Positions 1 to 12,627 of a stretch of DNA of 64,000 nt are shown here, in pieces (position 1 is the stretch's first letter; every line of letters starts with the position of its first letter). The stretch covers positions 310,001 to 374,000 of the forward strand of contig JAPFQT010000086.1 of assembly GCA_027627225.1 (NCBI GenBank), read 5' to 3'. The notes under the pieces were generated by a model. It saw only the letters and a program-made list of their open reading frames with translations. It was not told the DNA's origin and searched no databases. The translations under genes and the position numbers were made by a program. Source of the stretch: Congeria kusceri. Lineage: Eukaryota; Mollusca; Bivalvia; Myida; Dreissenidae.

Positions 1-600
1 TGCTCTCTAAACATAAACTGCTAAAAATTGCACTTTCAGGTAATTATGTGTCAATAAATTAGAGAGGCATGACAATTTCAAGAAATAACCATTTAAACCA
101 GAGTTCGTTATTCTAAATGCCTCTTTAGCAGAGACAATAAACGAACGGACTATTTTCAGATGATTCAGACACAAAACCGAGCTGGATGCAGACGACAATT
201 TTGCTCCCATGACGGCCATGCGTAGAAAACCAATGGAGGACAACATGACAACGAAAACCAACTGATTCGACGGGCGTGGGCGTTTAAAAAAAAACTTTTC
301 TTCGTATAGAGCTACTGTATTTAGTTTTGTTTTTAACACGTTATATGCCTCATATAATAAAAGCGTTCATTTGTGGAAGGGAATAATCAAAGTTCTATTT
401 TCAATAACTTGTAATTATGTTGATTAAATGTTGATATGTTTTGCCATACATTTGAAGACACTGCGTGGCAGTAAAGGTCAATACACTTAACATTGGAAGT
501 ATTGTAACCATGATTGTTTACACTTTAGGTTGGCAATTATCATGTTTTATTTATTTTAATTTTAGAAGCCTTTGTAGCGGTCGTTAGCATCAGACAACAA
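1..600. other. Unique AT-rich DNA, no feature seen
   Basis: No coding, RNA or repeat signal could be supported here. The minus-strand open frame at 7-339 has no recognisable domain, and its composition is that of non-coding DNA. Confidence 0.5.
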
Positions 601-625
601 CAAAGAACGCCCCTTTGTCCATGAC

Positions 626-1575
626 AACCGCACCCCGATTCCGAGGACAGCCACACCCCGTTTCCGAGGACAACCTCACCCCGTTTCCGAGGACAGCCAC
701 ACCCCATTTCCGAGGACAGCCACACCCCGTTTCCGAGGACAACTACACTCCGTTTCCGAGGACAGCCACACCCCGTTTCCGAGGACAGCAACACCCCGTT
801 GTCAACAGCAATCACACCCCGTTGCCAACAACGAATACCTCTGTTGCGAGGACAACCACACCCCATTGCCGACGACAACAACACCCCGTTGCCAACAACA
901 ACAACATACTAACAACAACAACACCCGTTGCCTAGGTCAACAACACCCCATTGCCAACAACAAAACACCCCGTTGCCAACAACAACAACACTCCGATGCC
1001 TAGGAAAACAACACCCCGTAACCGAAGACAACAAAAGCCCGTTGCCATAAAAACAACACGCCGTTGCCAACAACAACATCCCATTGCCAACAACAACAAC
1101 ACCCCGTTGCCGAGGACAACACCCCGTTGCCGATGACAACACCGCGTTTCCGACGACAACACCCCGTTGCCGAGGTCGACACCCCGATGCCGAGAACAAC
1201 ACCCCGTTACCAACAACAACAACATCCCGTTGCCAACAACAACAACAACCCGTTGCCAACAACGATAACACCCCGTTGCCAGCAACAACAACACCCCGTT
1301 ACCAACAACACCCCGTTACCGAGGACAACAACCCGTTGCCGAGGACATCAACAACAACACCCTGTTACCGAGGACAACAGCAATCCGTTATTAACGGCAA
1401 CAGCACCACGGTGCCAACAACAACACCCCGTTACCATCAACAACAACACCTCGTTACCGAGGACAGCAACACCCTGTTTCCAAGGACAACCACTTCATGT
1501 TGCTAACAACAACAACTCCCCGTTACCGAGGACAACAACACCCATTTACCAGCAACAACAACCCGTTGCCTAGGA
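626..1575. repeat. 23-bp minisatellite, CACCCCGTTTCCGAGGACA type
   Basis: Tandem array whose units contain CACCCCGTTTCCGAGGACA. Successive TTTCCGA starts at 661, 684 and 707 give a 23-bp period. From about 780 the units change to CCCGTTGCCAACAACAAC variants of 21-24 bp with many small indels, so the right part is older or more degenerate. Several frames stay open on both strands because the unit has few stop triplets and its length is not a multiple of three. These frames are not genes. Confidence 0.95.
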
Positions 1576-2215
1576 CAATCACACAGAGCACGATGCAGAC
1601 AATAAACAGACCACGATGTTGACAACAAACAGACCACGATGTTGACAACAAACAGACAACGATGCAGACAACAAATATACCACACTGCAGACAACAAACA
1701 GACCACGATGCTGACATGAAACAGATTACGATGCTGGCAACAAACCACCACGGTGCTGACAACCAACAGAGCACGATGCAGACAACAAACAGACCACGAT
1801 GTTGACAACAAACAGACCAAGATGCAGACAATATACAGAACAAACAACCACGTTGCTGACAACATATTACGAAGCTGACAACAAACAACAACGATGCTGA
1901 CAACAAACAGACCACGATGCTGACAACAAACAGACCACGATGCTGACATAAAACAGACCACGATGGTGACAACAAGCAGACCACGATGCTGACAACAAAC
2001 AGACCACGTTGTTAACAACAAACGGACCACGATGCGGACAACAAACGGACTACGATGCAAACAACAGACCACGATGCTGACAACAGACCACGATGCTGAC
2101 AACAGCCAGACCACGGTGCTGACAACAAACAGACCACGATGCAGACAACAGCATGACCCCGATGATGACAGCAGCATGACCACGATGCTGAGAACAAAAA
2201 GACGTGTTTTGCGCA
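1576..2215. repeat. 23-bp minisatellite, AGACCACGATGCTGACAACA type
   Basis: Directly adjoins the previous array but has a different 23-bp unit (AGACCACGATGCTGACAACA plus AAC). The two arrays share the ACAACA end of the unit, so one may have been seeded from the other. The Cys/Val/Leu-rich minus-strand frames are read from the repeat and are not genes. Confidence 0.95.
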
Positions 2216-2439
2216 CTCGATGGAACAACAACATCAACAACTGTAAACAACAAACCCTACGTGCAAGTGTTCAAACATTGTTCCTCGTTCTCATCGGTTA
2301 TGAAATGTAAAGCTTTAATTTGCGTATGAGTGATTCTTATTTCTGTTTTAAGTTTAATTTTTGTTCTCTAGATGAGTTTTTAGTATTCCATTAAATTTAC
2401 ATAACATTACAAGATAATGATAAGGTTTTCTTCTTGTAA

Positions 2440-2490
2440 GTCATCTTCTTCTTCTTTTCGTTCTTCTTTTTCTTCTTCTTCTTCTTCTTA
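2440..2490. repeat. (CTT)n microsatellite
   Basis: Imperfect CTT/TTC trinucleotide run inside an otherwise unremarkable AT-rich stretch. Confidence 0.85.
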
Positions 2491-2790
2491 TTACATACAT
2501 GTACGCGAGTCGGATGCAGACAACAGACGGAGCTCGACGCCGACCAGCTCCATCCGCTGCCTTCACTCAATCGATGCGCATGCGCAGTAGACTGCTCAAG
2601 GACCACGGCGACCCAACGGAAACTAACCGACCTATCGAGCATCAACGGTACATTTCTGTAACAATTCTTCACTATAATTCAGGGGTGTAACTTTTCTATT
2701 CTTCATTTTGCATTTTAAAGTTTATAAACAACTTGTGCTGAAATTTGCTGGATTTGAGAATGTTAACTTTTGTGAATATGATATACGATA

Positions 2791-3493
2791 TACCGTAATT
2801 ACCGTAAGTATTGGGACACCTTAAATGTTGGGACACCCCTAATTTTTGAAAAATAATTATTGTTCGCGCCCCTTAATACTGGGACACATTTGAAAATTAA
2901 ATTACTTTGTGTCCCTAAAATTAGGGACACAAAATTAAAAATAAAACCTTATGTTGTTACTGTTTAAACATTCCATACGCTGCCACTACGCTGGTTGCAT
3001 AGCGACTTGTGATACGCTATGATGCACTGGTTTATCTGTACACCTTCGGGTTATGTTTAGTTAACACATGGTGCAAACTGTCTCCTGGAGCATGGGCTTC
3101 TCAATTAACCTTTTCAATAAATGTCAATTAAGACCCCAGCTAGAAATAATTGACATCATAATTTACATCAGTGTAATTAAAAACATTCTTATAATTATTA
3201 ATAATTAAATTTATTTCAAAAAGCATTTAATTATCCCAAAGAAATACAATTAATTAACTGGTTCAAGGCATACTCGTCTATGCAGATTAGATTGTATCAT
3301 ATATGGCCCTAACTTCGAATTGTTCATAATTAAATATTTAATATTAAGTAAGCGATTATTATCCCAAATAAATAAAATTAACTGGTTCAACACATATATG
3401 CAGAATAGATTGTATCATATATGGCCCTTAATGTTGGGACAATAGAAAAATTAAATATTTTTAAGTATCCCAATACTTAGGGTAATTACGGTA
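2791..3493. mobile_element. Non-autonomous Tc1/mariner-type element with ~28-bp terminal inverted repeats
   Basis: The left end is TA followed by CCGTAATTACCGTAAGTATT. The right end is its inverted counterpart with a few mismatches, ending GGTAATTACGG then TA. A TA dinucleotide at both borders fits the TA target duplication of Tc1/mariner-superfamily elements. The interior has no transposase frame. It holds a short perfect palindrome at 2906-2933 (arms TTTGTGTCCCTAA) and an internal direct duplication at 3231-3311/3358-3430. The length of 703 bp and the absence of coding capacity indicate a MITE. Confidence 0.85.
3231..3430. repeat. Direct duplication inside the TA-flanked element
   Basis: About 75-80 bp running from TTATCCCAAA through AACTGGTTCAA to TATCATATATGGCCCT occurs at 3231-3311 and again at 3358-3430, with small indels. 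Confidence 0.8.
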
Positions 3494-3679
3494 GTCGTCA
3501 TGGGAGTATACATTGTAGAAATAAGTTGTATTTATAAATGTGTGCACTGTTGTTTAAAATTTACAATGATTGATTAAAAATATAAGAACATGATTGTAAC
3601 GATATACAAATAATCGTGAAGGTGGTGATTATGTCTTGATAGTGTTATGTTATAATATTGATCATAGTGTTCTCGACGA

Positions 3680-4025
3680 AGACTACATTGGCGACAACCG
3701 GCGGACGATTTCGGCGACAATCAGCGGACGATTCCAGCGGCAATTAGCGGACGATTCCGGCGACAATTAGCGGACTATGCCGGCGGCAACCAGCGGACGA
3801 TTCCGGCGACAATCTGCGGACAATTCCGGCGACAATCAGCGGTCTATTCTGGGGACAATCTGCGAACGATGCTGGCGACTTTCAGCGGACAATGCCGTCG
3901 ACAACCAGTGGACGATGCCGGCAACTTTCAGCGGACGATGCCAGCGACAATCAGCGGACGATGCCGGCGACAATCAGCGGACGATGCCGGCGATAACTAT
4001 CGGCTTATGCAGACGACGAGCATAA
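3680..4025. repeat. 23-bp minisatellite, GACGATGCCGGCGACAATCA type
   Basis: About 15 units. ATGCC starts at 3938, 3961 and 3984 give exactly 23 bp. GC content is well above the flanks. The open frame of 82 codons across it is a repeat translation. Confidence 0.95.
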
Positions 4026-4196
4026 ATGGTAATTATGTATGAATTCACGTAAAATACAGCTTCATTAAGAAAACGATATCAATATCAATGATTTACAGGG
4101 TTATAAAACGTAAGAATGCGATGCAATGCAAAATATTATTGAATGTTGGTACAAAATCTGACAATCGCATAAATGTTTAACGATGGAGCACGGTTT

Positions 4197-4234
4197 CATG
4201 ATGATGATGATGATGATGATGAATGTGATGATGA
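4197..4234. repeat. (ATG)n microsatellite
   Basis: Short ATG/GAT run, interrupted near its right end. Confidence 0.85.
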
Positions 4235-4805
4235 TCATGCTGATTAGTTTTTTATTCATACTCACGAAATAAAGTCGAAATCGGTTTACAGCCATTTTCT
4301 TTATTGCAGAAATGCCCTGAATCGAAAAGCGCAACGGAGAGCAACGCAAAAAGATGGAAGAACATAAAATGATCTAAAACTCTTTGTCAATTGAAGACCA
4401 ACAAATGATCGAAGCATCATCGTAAGACGGACAATTAATTGTGTACCACTCCGGAATTGTAAGAACAACATGTGATCGATACGTAAAATACAAACAGACG
4501 GACAGATATTTTATTGACGAATTCAAACCAGTGCTTGGCCATTTATACGTAATAAATGTTATGCTAGTAATTAACACGTCATTTAAAACATTAAACATTA
4601 AACATAAAACATTAAAACATTCGATATAAGACTTGTGCGAAATAATTATGTTCTTCACATTTCCAATGTAACAACAGAATCACGGAAACGAATTGAACTA
4701 TCTGTGTATACTATTTTAGATATTTGTTTCATCACAGATTCCACCTAATAATTAGAACAAATACAGTATTTATACAATTTTATGTGTGTAGAGCCCCAAC
4801 AAATA

Positions 4806-4960
4806 AATTGTGTGTTTCGGGCAACGGTCTCAAGTTAAGTAGGGTCGGGATTTATTATATATTTTATTTTTTAGCTGACACATTTCTGTCAAAAAAAAAC
4901 ATGGACAATTTTCTAAAATCAGACGAATACGGATTTCACGGAAACAATCGTCCCTAAAAC
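4806..4960 (-). mobile_element. Truncated copy of the TGTGTTTCGGGCAAC-ended MITE
   Basis: Starts TGTGTGTTTCGGGCAACGG and continues through TAGGGTCGGGATT and GACGAATACGGATTTCACGG to AATCGTCCCTAAAA. It matches the reverse complement of 58,030-58,241 along most of its length but lacks the last ~60 bp, including the second terminal repeat. A ~60-bp piece of the same end lies at 21,200-21,260. Confidence 0.75.
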
Positions 4961-5004
4961 ATGTCCAGTCTTATAACATATATATAGTTGCATAAATACA
5001 AGTA

Positions 5005-5340
5005 ACAAACTAAAGTTAATTAACATATATTTCTATTTAAAATTGAATAAAAGTACAAACATTGCTTTTAAACGCACAATAAGCTAGTGTTAATCACCAA
5101 ATAGTTTTCGTCTGTACAGACAGAAACTCAAATACATGTATATACGTTGACTTGGCAATTGGTTAGTGTTGTACAACACTCATAATCGATGCAAAAGTTG
5201 TTGTTTTTAAATCTATATGGAAGCGTTTCATTTGTCGTTTGTATCTTTTTATGTTTGCTTTTAAGTTGTATTGTCACTTTCATTCGCTTTTTTGGAAATA
5301 ATTGATATGAAAGATCGTACATACACACTTCCAAAGTTTT
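5005..5340. repeat. Dispersed repeat, partner of 25,675-26,035
   Basis: Shares long collinear blocks with 25,675-26,035: AACATATATTTCTATTTAAA, ACGCACAATAAGCTAGT, CAAATAGTTTTC and GATATGAAAGATCGTACATA. Both copies are the same strand and about 330-360 bp long. No terminal repeats or coding sequence could be seen, so the class is unknown. Confidence 0.75.
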
Positions 5341-6050
5341 ACATCTTTATGCAATTTCAAGTTGTTAATAGTAGCAGTTAGGTGTTACGTATAATAAAGC
5401 CCAGCATTGAACGATACGACATGACAAAACATGTTACTAGTTAACATTTATTGTTGATTTCTACGTTCCTGATTACTTACTTTACGTATTAAAGACACAG
5501 AATCCGTATTGGATATGAACATTTTCAACAATTGACATTTAAGTAGAGAATAAATGAATTCACAAAAAACATAGCTTTTGACGACTTGTCGGACTTTAAA
5601 AGTTTGTTACATGCTGAATTATTCATTGCAATTGTTTACATGGCTGGCGTTTGTTGTTGTTTTTTTTTAAGTAAAATTGATAAATCTTTCGTTTACGGAA
5701 TACTATACGAACGAAAAAAAAGTGTTTTGGGAAATGCTTAATTACGTTCACAGAATAATAATTGTATATTTTAAAGTTGGTTTTAAATACACGTTGACAT
5801 TTTAGCTGTGTTATACTTTGTGTGGTTTAGTATTTCTACCGATATGATTGTACATTTTGTTCGGTACTAGTAAGAGATGAAATACAAATTAATGAACAAT
5901 ACAAATACAAACAGCAGCCAACAACACAACCAAGCCAGTGGCAACCACAACAACCAACATATTGCTATAACTACAACATCAACAGCTACTTCTACTACTA
6001 ACAATTACTATTAATACGTCTGCTAACGTTACTACTGCTTCCGTTCACAT
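5341..6050. other. AT-rich unique DNA
   Basis: No gene or repeat could be supported. From about 5900 the sequence becomes rich in ACAAC/CAACA triplets and grades into the CTA/CTG array that follows. Confidence 0.45.
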
Positions 6051-6054
6051 CGAA

Positions 6055-8317
6055 ATTGTCTGCTGCTACTACTGCTGCTGCGCTACTACTGCTGCTGCTG
6101 CTACTACTTCTGCTGCGCTACTACTACTGCTACTACTGCTGCTATGGATACTGCTGCTGCTGCTACTACTTCTGCTGCGCTACTACTGTTGCTGCTGCGC
6201 TACTACTGTTGCTGCGGATACTGAGTTTGTGCTACTACTGCTGCTGCGCTACTACTGCTGCTGCGCTACTACTGTTGCTGCGGATACTGAGGTTGTGCTA
6301 CTACTGCTGCTGCGCTACTACTGCTGCTGCGGATACTGAGGTTGTGCTACTACTGCTGCTGCGCTACTACTGTTGCTGCGGATACTGAGGTTGTTCCACT
6401 ACTGCTGCTGCGCTACTACTGCTGCTGCGGATACTGAGGTTGTGCTACTACTGCTGCTGCGCTACTACTGCTGCTACGGATACTGAGGTTGTGCTACTAC
6501 TGCTGCTGCGCTTCTACTGCTGCTGCGGATACTGAGGTTGTGCTACTACTGCTGCTGCGCAACTACTGCTGCTGCGGATACTGAGGATGTGCTACTACTG
6601 CTGCTGCGCTACTACTGTTGCTGCGGATACTGAGGTTGTGCTACTACTGCTGCTGCGTTACTACTGCTGCTGCGGATACTGAGGTTGTGCTACTACTGCT
6701 GCTGCGAATACAGAGGTTGTGCTACTACTGCTGCTGCTACTACTACTGCTGCTACTACTGCTGCTACGCTACTACTGCTGCAATGGATACTGCTGCTGCG
6801 CTGCTACTGCTGCTGCGCTACTACTGCTGCTGCGGATACTGATGTTGTGCTACTACTGCTTCTGCGCTACTACTGCTGCTGCGGATACTGAAGTTGTGCT
6901 ACTACTGCTGCTGCGCTACTACTGTTGCTGCGGATACTGAGGTTGTGCTACTACTGCTGCTGCGCTACTACTGTTGCTGCGGATACTGAGGTTGTGCTAC
7001 TACTGCTGCTGCGCTACTACTGCTGCTGCTGCTACTACTATTGCTGCTGCTACTACTGCTGCTGCTACTACTGCTTCTGCTGCTACTACTTCTGCTGCGC
7101 TACTACTGTTGCTGCGGATACTGAGGTTGTGCTACTACTGCTGCTGCGCTACTACTGCTGCTGCTGCTGCTGCTACTTCTGCTGCGCTACTACTACTTCT
7201 ATTACTGCTCCTATGGATACTGCTGCTGCTGCTACTACTTCTGCTGCGCTACTACTGCTGCTGCGGATACTGAGGTTGTGCTACTACTGCTGCTGCGCTA
7301 CTACTGTTGCTGCGGATACTGAGGTTGTGCTACTGCTGCTGCTGCTGCTACTACTGCTGCTGCGCTACCACTGCTGCTGCTGCTACAACTTCTGCTGCGC
7401 TACTACTGTTGCTGCGGATACTGAGGTTGTGCTACTACTGCTGCTGCGCTACTACTGTTGCTGCTGCGCTACTACTGTTGCTGCTGCGCTACTACTGCTG
7501 CTGCGGATACTGAGGTTGTGCTACTATTGCTGCTGCGCTACTACTGTTGCTGCGGATACTGAGTTTGTGCTACTACTGCTGCTGCGCTACTACTGCTGCT
7601 GCGCTACTACTGTTGCTGCTGCGGATACTGAGGTTGTGCTACTACTGCTGCTGCGCTACTACTGCTGCTGCGCTACTACTGCTGCTGCGGATACTGAGGT
7701 TGTGCTACTACTGCTGCTGCGAATACTGAGGTTGTGCTACTACTGCTGCTGCTACTACTGCTGCTGCGCTACTACTGCTGCAAAGGATACTGCTGCTGCG
7801 CTACTACTGCTGCTGCGGATACTGAAGTTGTGCTACTACTGCTGCTGCGCTACTTCGGTTGCTGCGGATACTGAGGTTGTGCTACTACTGCTGCTGCGCT
7901 ACTACTGTTGCTGCGGATACTGCTGCTGCGCTACTACTGCTGCTGCGCTACTACTGCTGCTGCTGCTACTACTGCAGCTGCTGCTACTACTGCTGCTGCT
8001 GCTACTACTACTGCTGCGCTACTACTGTTGCTGCGGATACTGAGGTTGTGCTACTACTGCTGCTGCGCTACTACTGCTGCTGCTGCTACTACTTCTGCTG
8101 CGCTACTACTACTGCCATTACTGCTCCTATGGATACTGCTGCTGCTGCTACTACTTCTGCTGCGCAACTACTGCTGCTGCGGATACTGAGGTTGTGCTAC
8201 TACTGCTGCTGCGCTACTACTGTTGCTGCGGATACTGAGGTTGTGCTACTACTGCTGCTGCTGCTACTACTGCTGCTGCTGCTACTGCTGCTGCTGCTAC
8301 TACTGCTGCTGCTGCTA

Positions 8318-8349
<32 letters not shown>

Positions 8350-10390
8350 GCTACTACTGCTGCTGCTGCTACTGCTGCTGCTGCTACTACTGCTGCTGCT
8401 GCTACTACTTCTGCTACTGCAAGTACTGCTGCTACTACTACTACTGCTGCTGCCGCTACTACTACTGCTGCTGCTACTACTGCTGCTGCTGCTGCTACTA
8501 CTACTGCTGCTGCGCTACTACTGCTGCTGCTGCTACGACTTCTGCTGCGCTACTACTTTTGCTGCGGATACCGAGGTTGTGCTACTACTGCTGCTTTGGA
8601 TACAGCTGCTGTGCTACTACTGCTGCTGAGCTACTACTGTTGCTGCTGCGCTACTACTGTTGCTGCTGCTACTACTGTTGCTGCTGCGCTACTACTGATG
8701 CTGCTGCTACTACTGCTCCTGCTGCTACTACTGCTGCTGCGCTACTACTGCTGCTGCGCTACTACTGCTGCTGCTACTACTGCTACTACTGCTGCGCTAC
8801 TACTGCTGCTGCTACTACTGCTGCGCTACTACTGCTGCTGCTATTACTGCTGCGCTACTACTGCTGCTGCTACTACTGCTGCTGCTACTGCTGCTGCGCT
8901 ACTACTGCTGCTGCTACTTCTGCTGCTGCTACTACTGCTGCTGCTGCTACTGCTGCTGCTACTACTGCTGCTGCTGCTACTACTACTGCTGCGCTACTAC
9001 TGTTGCTGCGGATACTGAGGTTGTTCTACTACTGCTGCTGCGCTACTACTGTTGCTGCTGCGCTACTACTGTTGCTGCTGCGCTACTACTGTTGCTGCTG
9101 CGCTACTACTGATGCTGCGGATACTGAGGTTGTGCTACTGCTGCTGCTGCTGCTACTACTTCTGCTGCGCTACCACTGCTGCTGCTGCTACTACTTCTGC
9201 TGCGCTACTACTGTTGCTGCGGATACTGAGGTTGTGCTACTACTGGTGCTGCGCTACTACTGTTGCTGCTGCGCTGCTACTGTTGCTGCTGCGCTACTAC
9301 TGCTGCTGCGGATACTGAGGTTGTGCTACTACTGCTGCTGCTGCTACTACTGTTGCTGCTGCTGCTACTACTACTGTTGCTGCTACTACTGTTGCTGCTA
9401 CTACTGCTGCTGCTACTACTGCTGCTGCGCTACTACTGCTGCTGCTGCTACTGCTGCTGCGCTACTACTGCTGCTGCTACTACTGTTGCTGCTGCGCTAC
9501 TACTGCTGCTGCGGATACTGAGGTTGTGCTACTACTGCTGCTGCTGCTACTGCTGCTGCTGCTACTACTGTTGCTGCTACTACTGCTGCTGCGCTACTAC
9601 TGCTGCTGCGCTACTACTGCTCCTGCTACTACTGCTGCTGCGCTACTACTGCTGCTGCGCTACTACTGCTCCTGCTACTACTGCTGCTGCGCTACTACTG
9701 CTGCTGCGCTACTACTGCTGCTGCTACTACTGTTGCTGCTGCGCTACTACTGCTGCTGCGCTACTACTGCTGCTGCGACTACTGCTGCTGCTGCTACTAC
9801 TGCTGCTGTTACTACTGCTGCTGCTGATACTGAGGTTGTGCTACTACTGCTGCTGCTGCTACTACTGTTGCTGCTGCGCTACTACTGTTGCTGCTGCTAC
9901 TACTGCTGCTGCTACTACTACTGCTGCTGCTGCTACTACTGCTGCTGCGCTACTACTGCTGCTGCTGCTACTACTTCTGCTGCGCTACTACTGTTGCTGC
10001 GGATGCTGAGGTTGTGCTACTACTGCTGCTATGGATACTGCTGCTGTGCTACTACTGCTGCTGCGCTACTACTGTTGCTGCTGCTACTACTGCTGCTGCG
10101 CTACTACTGCTGCTGCTGCTACTACTGTTGCTGCTGCGCTACTACTGTTGCTTCTGCTACTACTGCTGCTGCTGCTACTACTGCTGCTACTACTGCTGCT
10201 GCGCTACTACTGCTGCTGCTGCTACTACTTCTGCTGCGCTACTACTGTTGCTGCGGATACTGAGGTTGTGCTACTACTGCTGCTATGGATACTGCTGCTG
10301 CTGCTGTTGATACTACTACAACTGCTGCTGCAAATGCCGATGAAGCTGCTACAGTTACTTATGCTGCAGTTGCAACAACTTCGCTAATAA
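6055..10390. repeat. 4.3-kb CTACTACTGCTGCTGCG array with a 49-bp unit
   Basis: The basic block is the 17-mer CTACTACTGCTGCTGCG. In much of the array these blocks form a 49-bp unit that carries the marker GGATACTGAGGTTGTG; marker starts at 6282, 6331, 6380, 6429 and 6478 are exactly 49 bp apart. From about 8240 to 9800 the marker is sparse and simpler CTG/CTA blocks of 14-20 bp dominate. Because 49 is not a multiple of three and the unit has no stop on the plus strand, several frames stay open for up to 432 codons. The Leu-, Cys/Tyr- and Ala/Thr-rich translations are the same repeat in three frames and are not proteins. The array marks a probable length-polymorphic locus. Confidence 0.97.
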
Positions 10391-10545
10391 CAATAATAAT
10401 AATGATATAAATAATACTAATAATAATAACAATTACAACAATTACAATGACAATAAAAATAATTTTACCAAATAAATAAATAAATAAATGAATAAGTAAA
10501 ATAAATAATAAATAAATAAATAAATAATAAAATACTAGGGTAGGC
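10391..10545. repeat. (ATAA)n / (AAT)n low-complexity tract
   Basis: Irregular AATA and AAT runs directly after the CTG array. Confidence 0.85.
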
Positions 10546-10834
10546 TAAACAAGGAGACCTGATGGCCCGAGTAGTTGCTCTGAGAATGTGGGGAGACTTG
10601 GGAGAGAGGTGTGGTTAGTGTTGTGTAGGGTAGTGTAGGGTAGACGGTGCCTCTGGTCTGGCTAGCCGAGAAAAAAAACTTTTAAACGGTTAAAATCAGT
10701 AGGACGTCAAAATATAACATGCAAATAAAAACAAAAACTGTCGAAATAAAAGAAAGAAATAAAACTAAAATTCCTGAAATAATAAAAGTATTATATTAAT
10801 CAAATAAAAAGATAACCTATTTGTTATATGCAGC
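10546..10834. other. Spacer with GTAGGGTA direct repeats
   Basis: The block GTGTAGGGTAGTGTAGGGTAGA near 10,610-10,640 is a short direct repeat. Otherwise there is A-rich unique DNA with no gene signal. Confidence 0.4.
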
Positions 10835-11320
10835 AGCTGCTGCTTTCTGTTGCTTCTTCTACTTATGCAACTACTGCAGCTTGAACTACTACTGCAACTA
10901 CTGAAACTACGGATGCTTCAACTGCTGTAGCTGCTACTTCTACAACTGTTTCTGCTGCTACTACTGCTGCTGCTACAGTTGCAACTGCTACCATTGTTGC
11001 AGCTGCTACTACTGTTACACCTGCTACTGCCGCTGCTGCTGATGCTGTTACATCTACTGATGGTGCTATTGCATCTACTGCTGGAGATGCTGCTATTACT
11101 GCTACTGCTGCAGCTACTGCTTCTAATACATCTGCAGCTGCTACTATTGCTGCAGTTACTGCTGCTACTACTATTGTTGCTGCTACTAATGATGCTGCTA
11201 CTGCTGGTGTTGCTTTAACTACTGCCTCAATTCTGCTACTAACTACGCTTCTAAGTCTGCTTACCCTATTTACTTCTACTATTAACATTAAAACCAACTA
11301 CTATCACTGCTGCTGTTGTT
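10835..11320. repeat. Degenerate GCTGCTACTACTG-type array
   Basis: Same triplet vocabulary (GCT, ACT, GTT) as the 6-10 kb array but heavily substituted, with a period near 3. Long Leu-rich (+) and Ala/Val-rich (-) frames overlap each other on opposite strands, which argues for repeat decay and against coding. Probably an old outlier of the main array. Confidence 0.85.
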
Positions 11321-11619
11321 GATCCTGGTAAAACTTATTATAAATCTACTGATTAGTGCACTTTTCTAAGCTGAATTTCGGACATTTATCGATTCCATTA
11401 TTACTTTTATCGCTGCGTCAGATGATTTTAATAGATTTGATCGTTCCTTTTCTATGTTAACCCAAACTTTATTTTTTAATCTCCGCCAATGTGGTTATGT
11501 TGTTGCTGGCATTTGTTTGTCTGTCTATATATTAATAAGCAACTTCTACATATTAATACGCAACTTCGTGCAAAAAGCTGTAATGGATTTGCATGCATTT
11601 TTGTAGGAAGGTGAAAATG

Positions 11620-11690
11620 GGTCAGTGGTTAGATTTGGTGGTGATCCAGATCATCGTCTCGATCCAGGCTATTTGAATTCATAGCAAAAT
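11620..11690 (+). mobile_element. Possible tRNA-derived SINE head
   Basis: GGGTCAGTGGTTAGA resembles an RNA polymerase III A box. About 35 bp downstream, GTCTCGATCC resembles a B box. Spacing is tRNA-like, but both boxes are imperfect and the segment does not fold into a convincing tRNA by eye. A SINE-derived fragment is the best reading. Confidence 0.3.
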
Positions 11691-12620
11691 GAATAAGGGA
11701 GCTAACCAAACACTCAAAAAGTCCATTATTATGTAGGGTTAGCGGAGGTCTGTGCTCTTCAGATGCATTTTAATTTACATATAAGAACAATGAAAATTGA
11801 ATAAGTTTTTACTTTTGTTAGTGTCATGTTCTAATGTTACTATTCTGGACTCTTAGATGGATGGTTTATTCAAGACCCAACAGGGATTAGTTTTCTAGCA
11901 CGTTTATTCAGTATTTCTATTGAAGACGAACTGATCACAAAACAAGCATATAAAATATATAGCAAGCATCTTATTCGCCGCGCCTGGCTGTAGGCGGAGC
12001 TTATCAGGCATCGCCGAGTAGCTGACCATTACAGTTAGCACAATTTGTATCTTAATTGCTTTCATTATTAGTTATTTTTCCACTGGATTATATAAAACAT
12101 GTTTAATATGTTCATATATTTCTATTTGTATTTGTATGTTTAGTTTATTTTATTTTTTACAGTTTGCACGTTGCATGTATCGTTAAAGGGGTTTATCTAC
12201 GGTAGATCGACAATTACATTTGCAAATGTACAATTACAAATTACAAATTACAATTACATTTGTCCTTGTGTCTATAAACTGTTGACCAATATATTTAATT
12301 TCAATATCTACTAGGCAAATCTCCCAACGCATATTTATATTTGACCATAAAACCTTATTCATAAATATATATAAATAAACATTACTGCCAATTATCAAAT
12401 CTTTTCAACATAATAATTCTTGGTAAAATTGATCGGTCAGCTAAGGTTATTATTTTTGACCCATTTGTTGTTTCCGCTTCCATGTAACATACTGACAGTA
12501 TTTATGTTATGTGCATTAGGAGTTTTGCCTAGTATATAATATTTATGGGAAATACCGTCGAATATTATGTTGACTTTTCAAAAGTGGTTTATGCTATTAA
12601 GTTGTGTTAGCACAATTTAT
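11691..12620. other. Unique AT-rich DNA
   Basis: No gene or repeat could be supported beyond short A/T runs and a small ACAAATTACAATTACA direct repeat near 12,225-12,255. Confidence 0.45.
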
Positions 12621-12627
12621 TTTTATT

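Noticed and set aside
6925..9521. Plus-strand frames of 372 and 432 codons, Leu/Cys/Tyr/Ala-rich
   Set aside because: They are translations of the 17/49-bp CTACTACTGCTGCTGCG array in rotating frames; several frames are open at once.
10863..11297. 144-codon Ala/Val-rich minus frame
   Set aside because: Degenerate triplet repeat; the opposite strand is equally open and Leu-rich.
11620..11690. Functional tRNA gene
   Set aside because: A- and B-box-like motifs are imperfect and no cloverleaf could be folded by eye; reported only as a possible SINE fragment.
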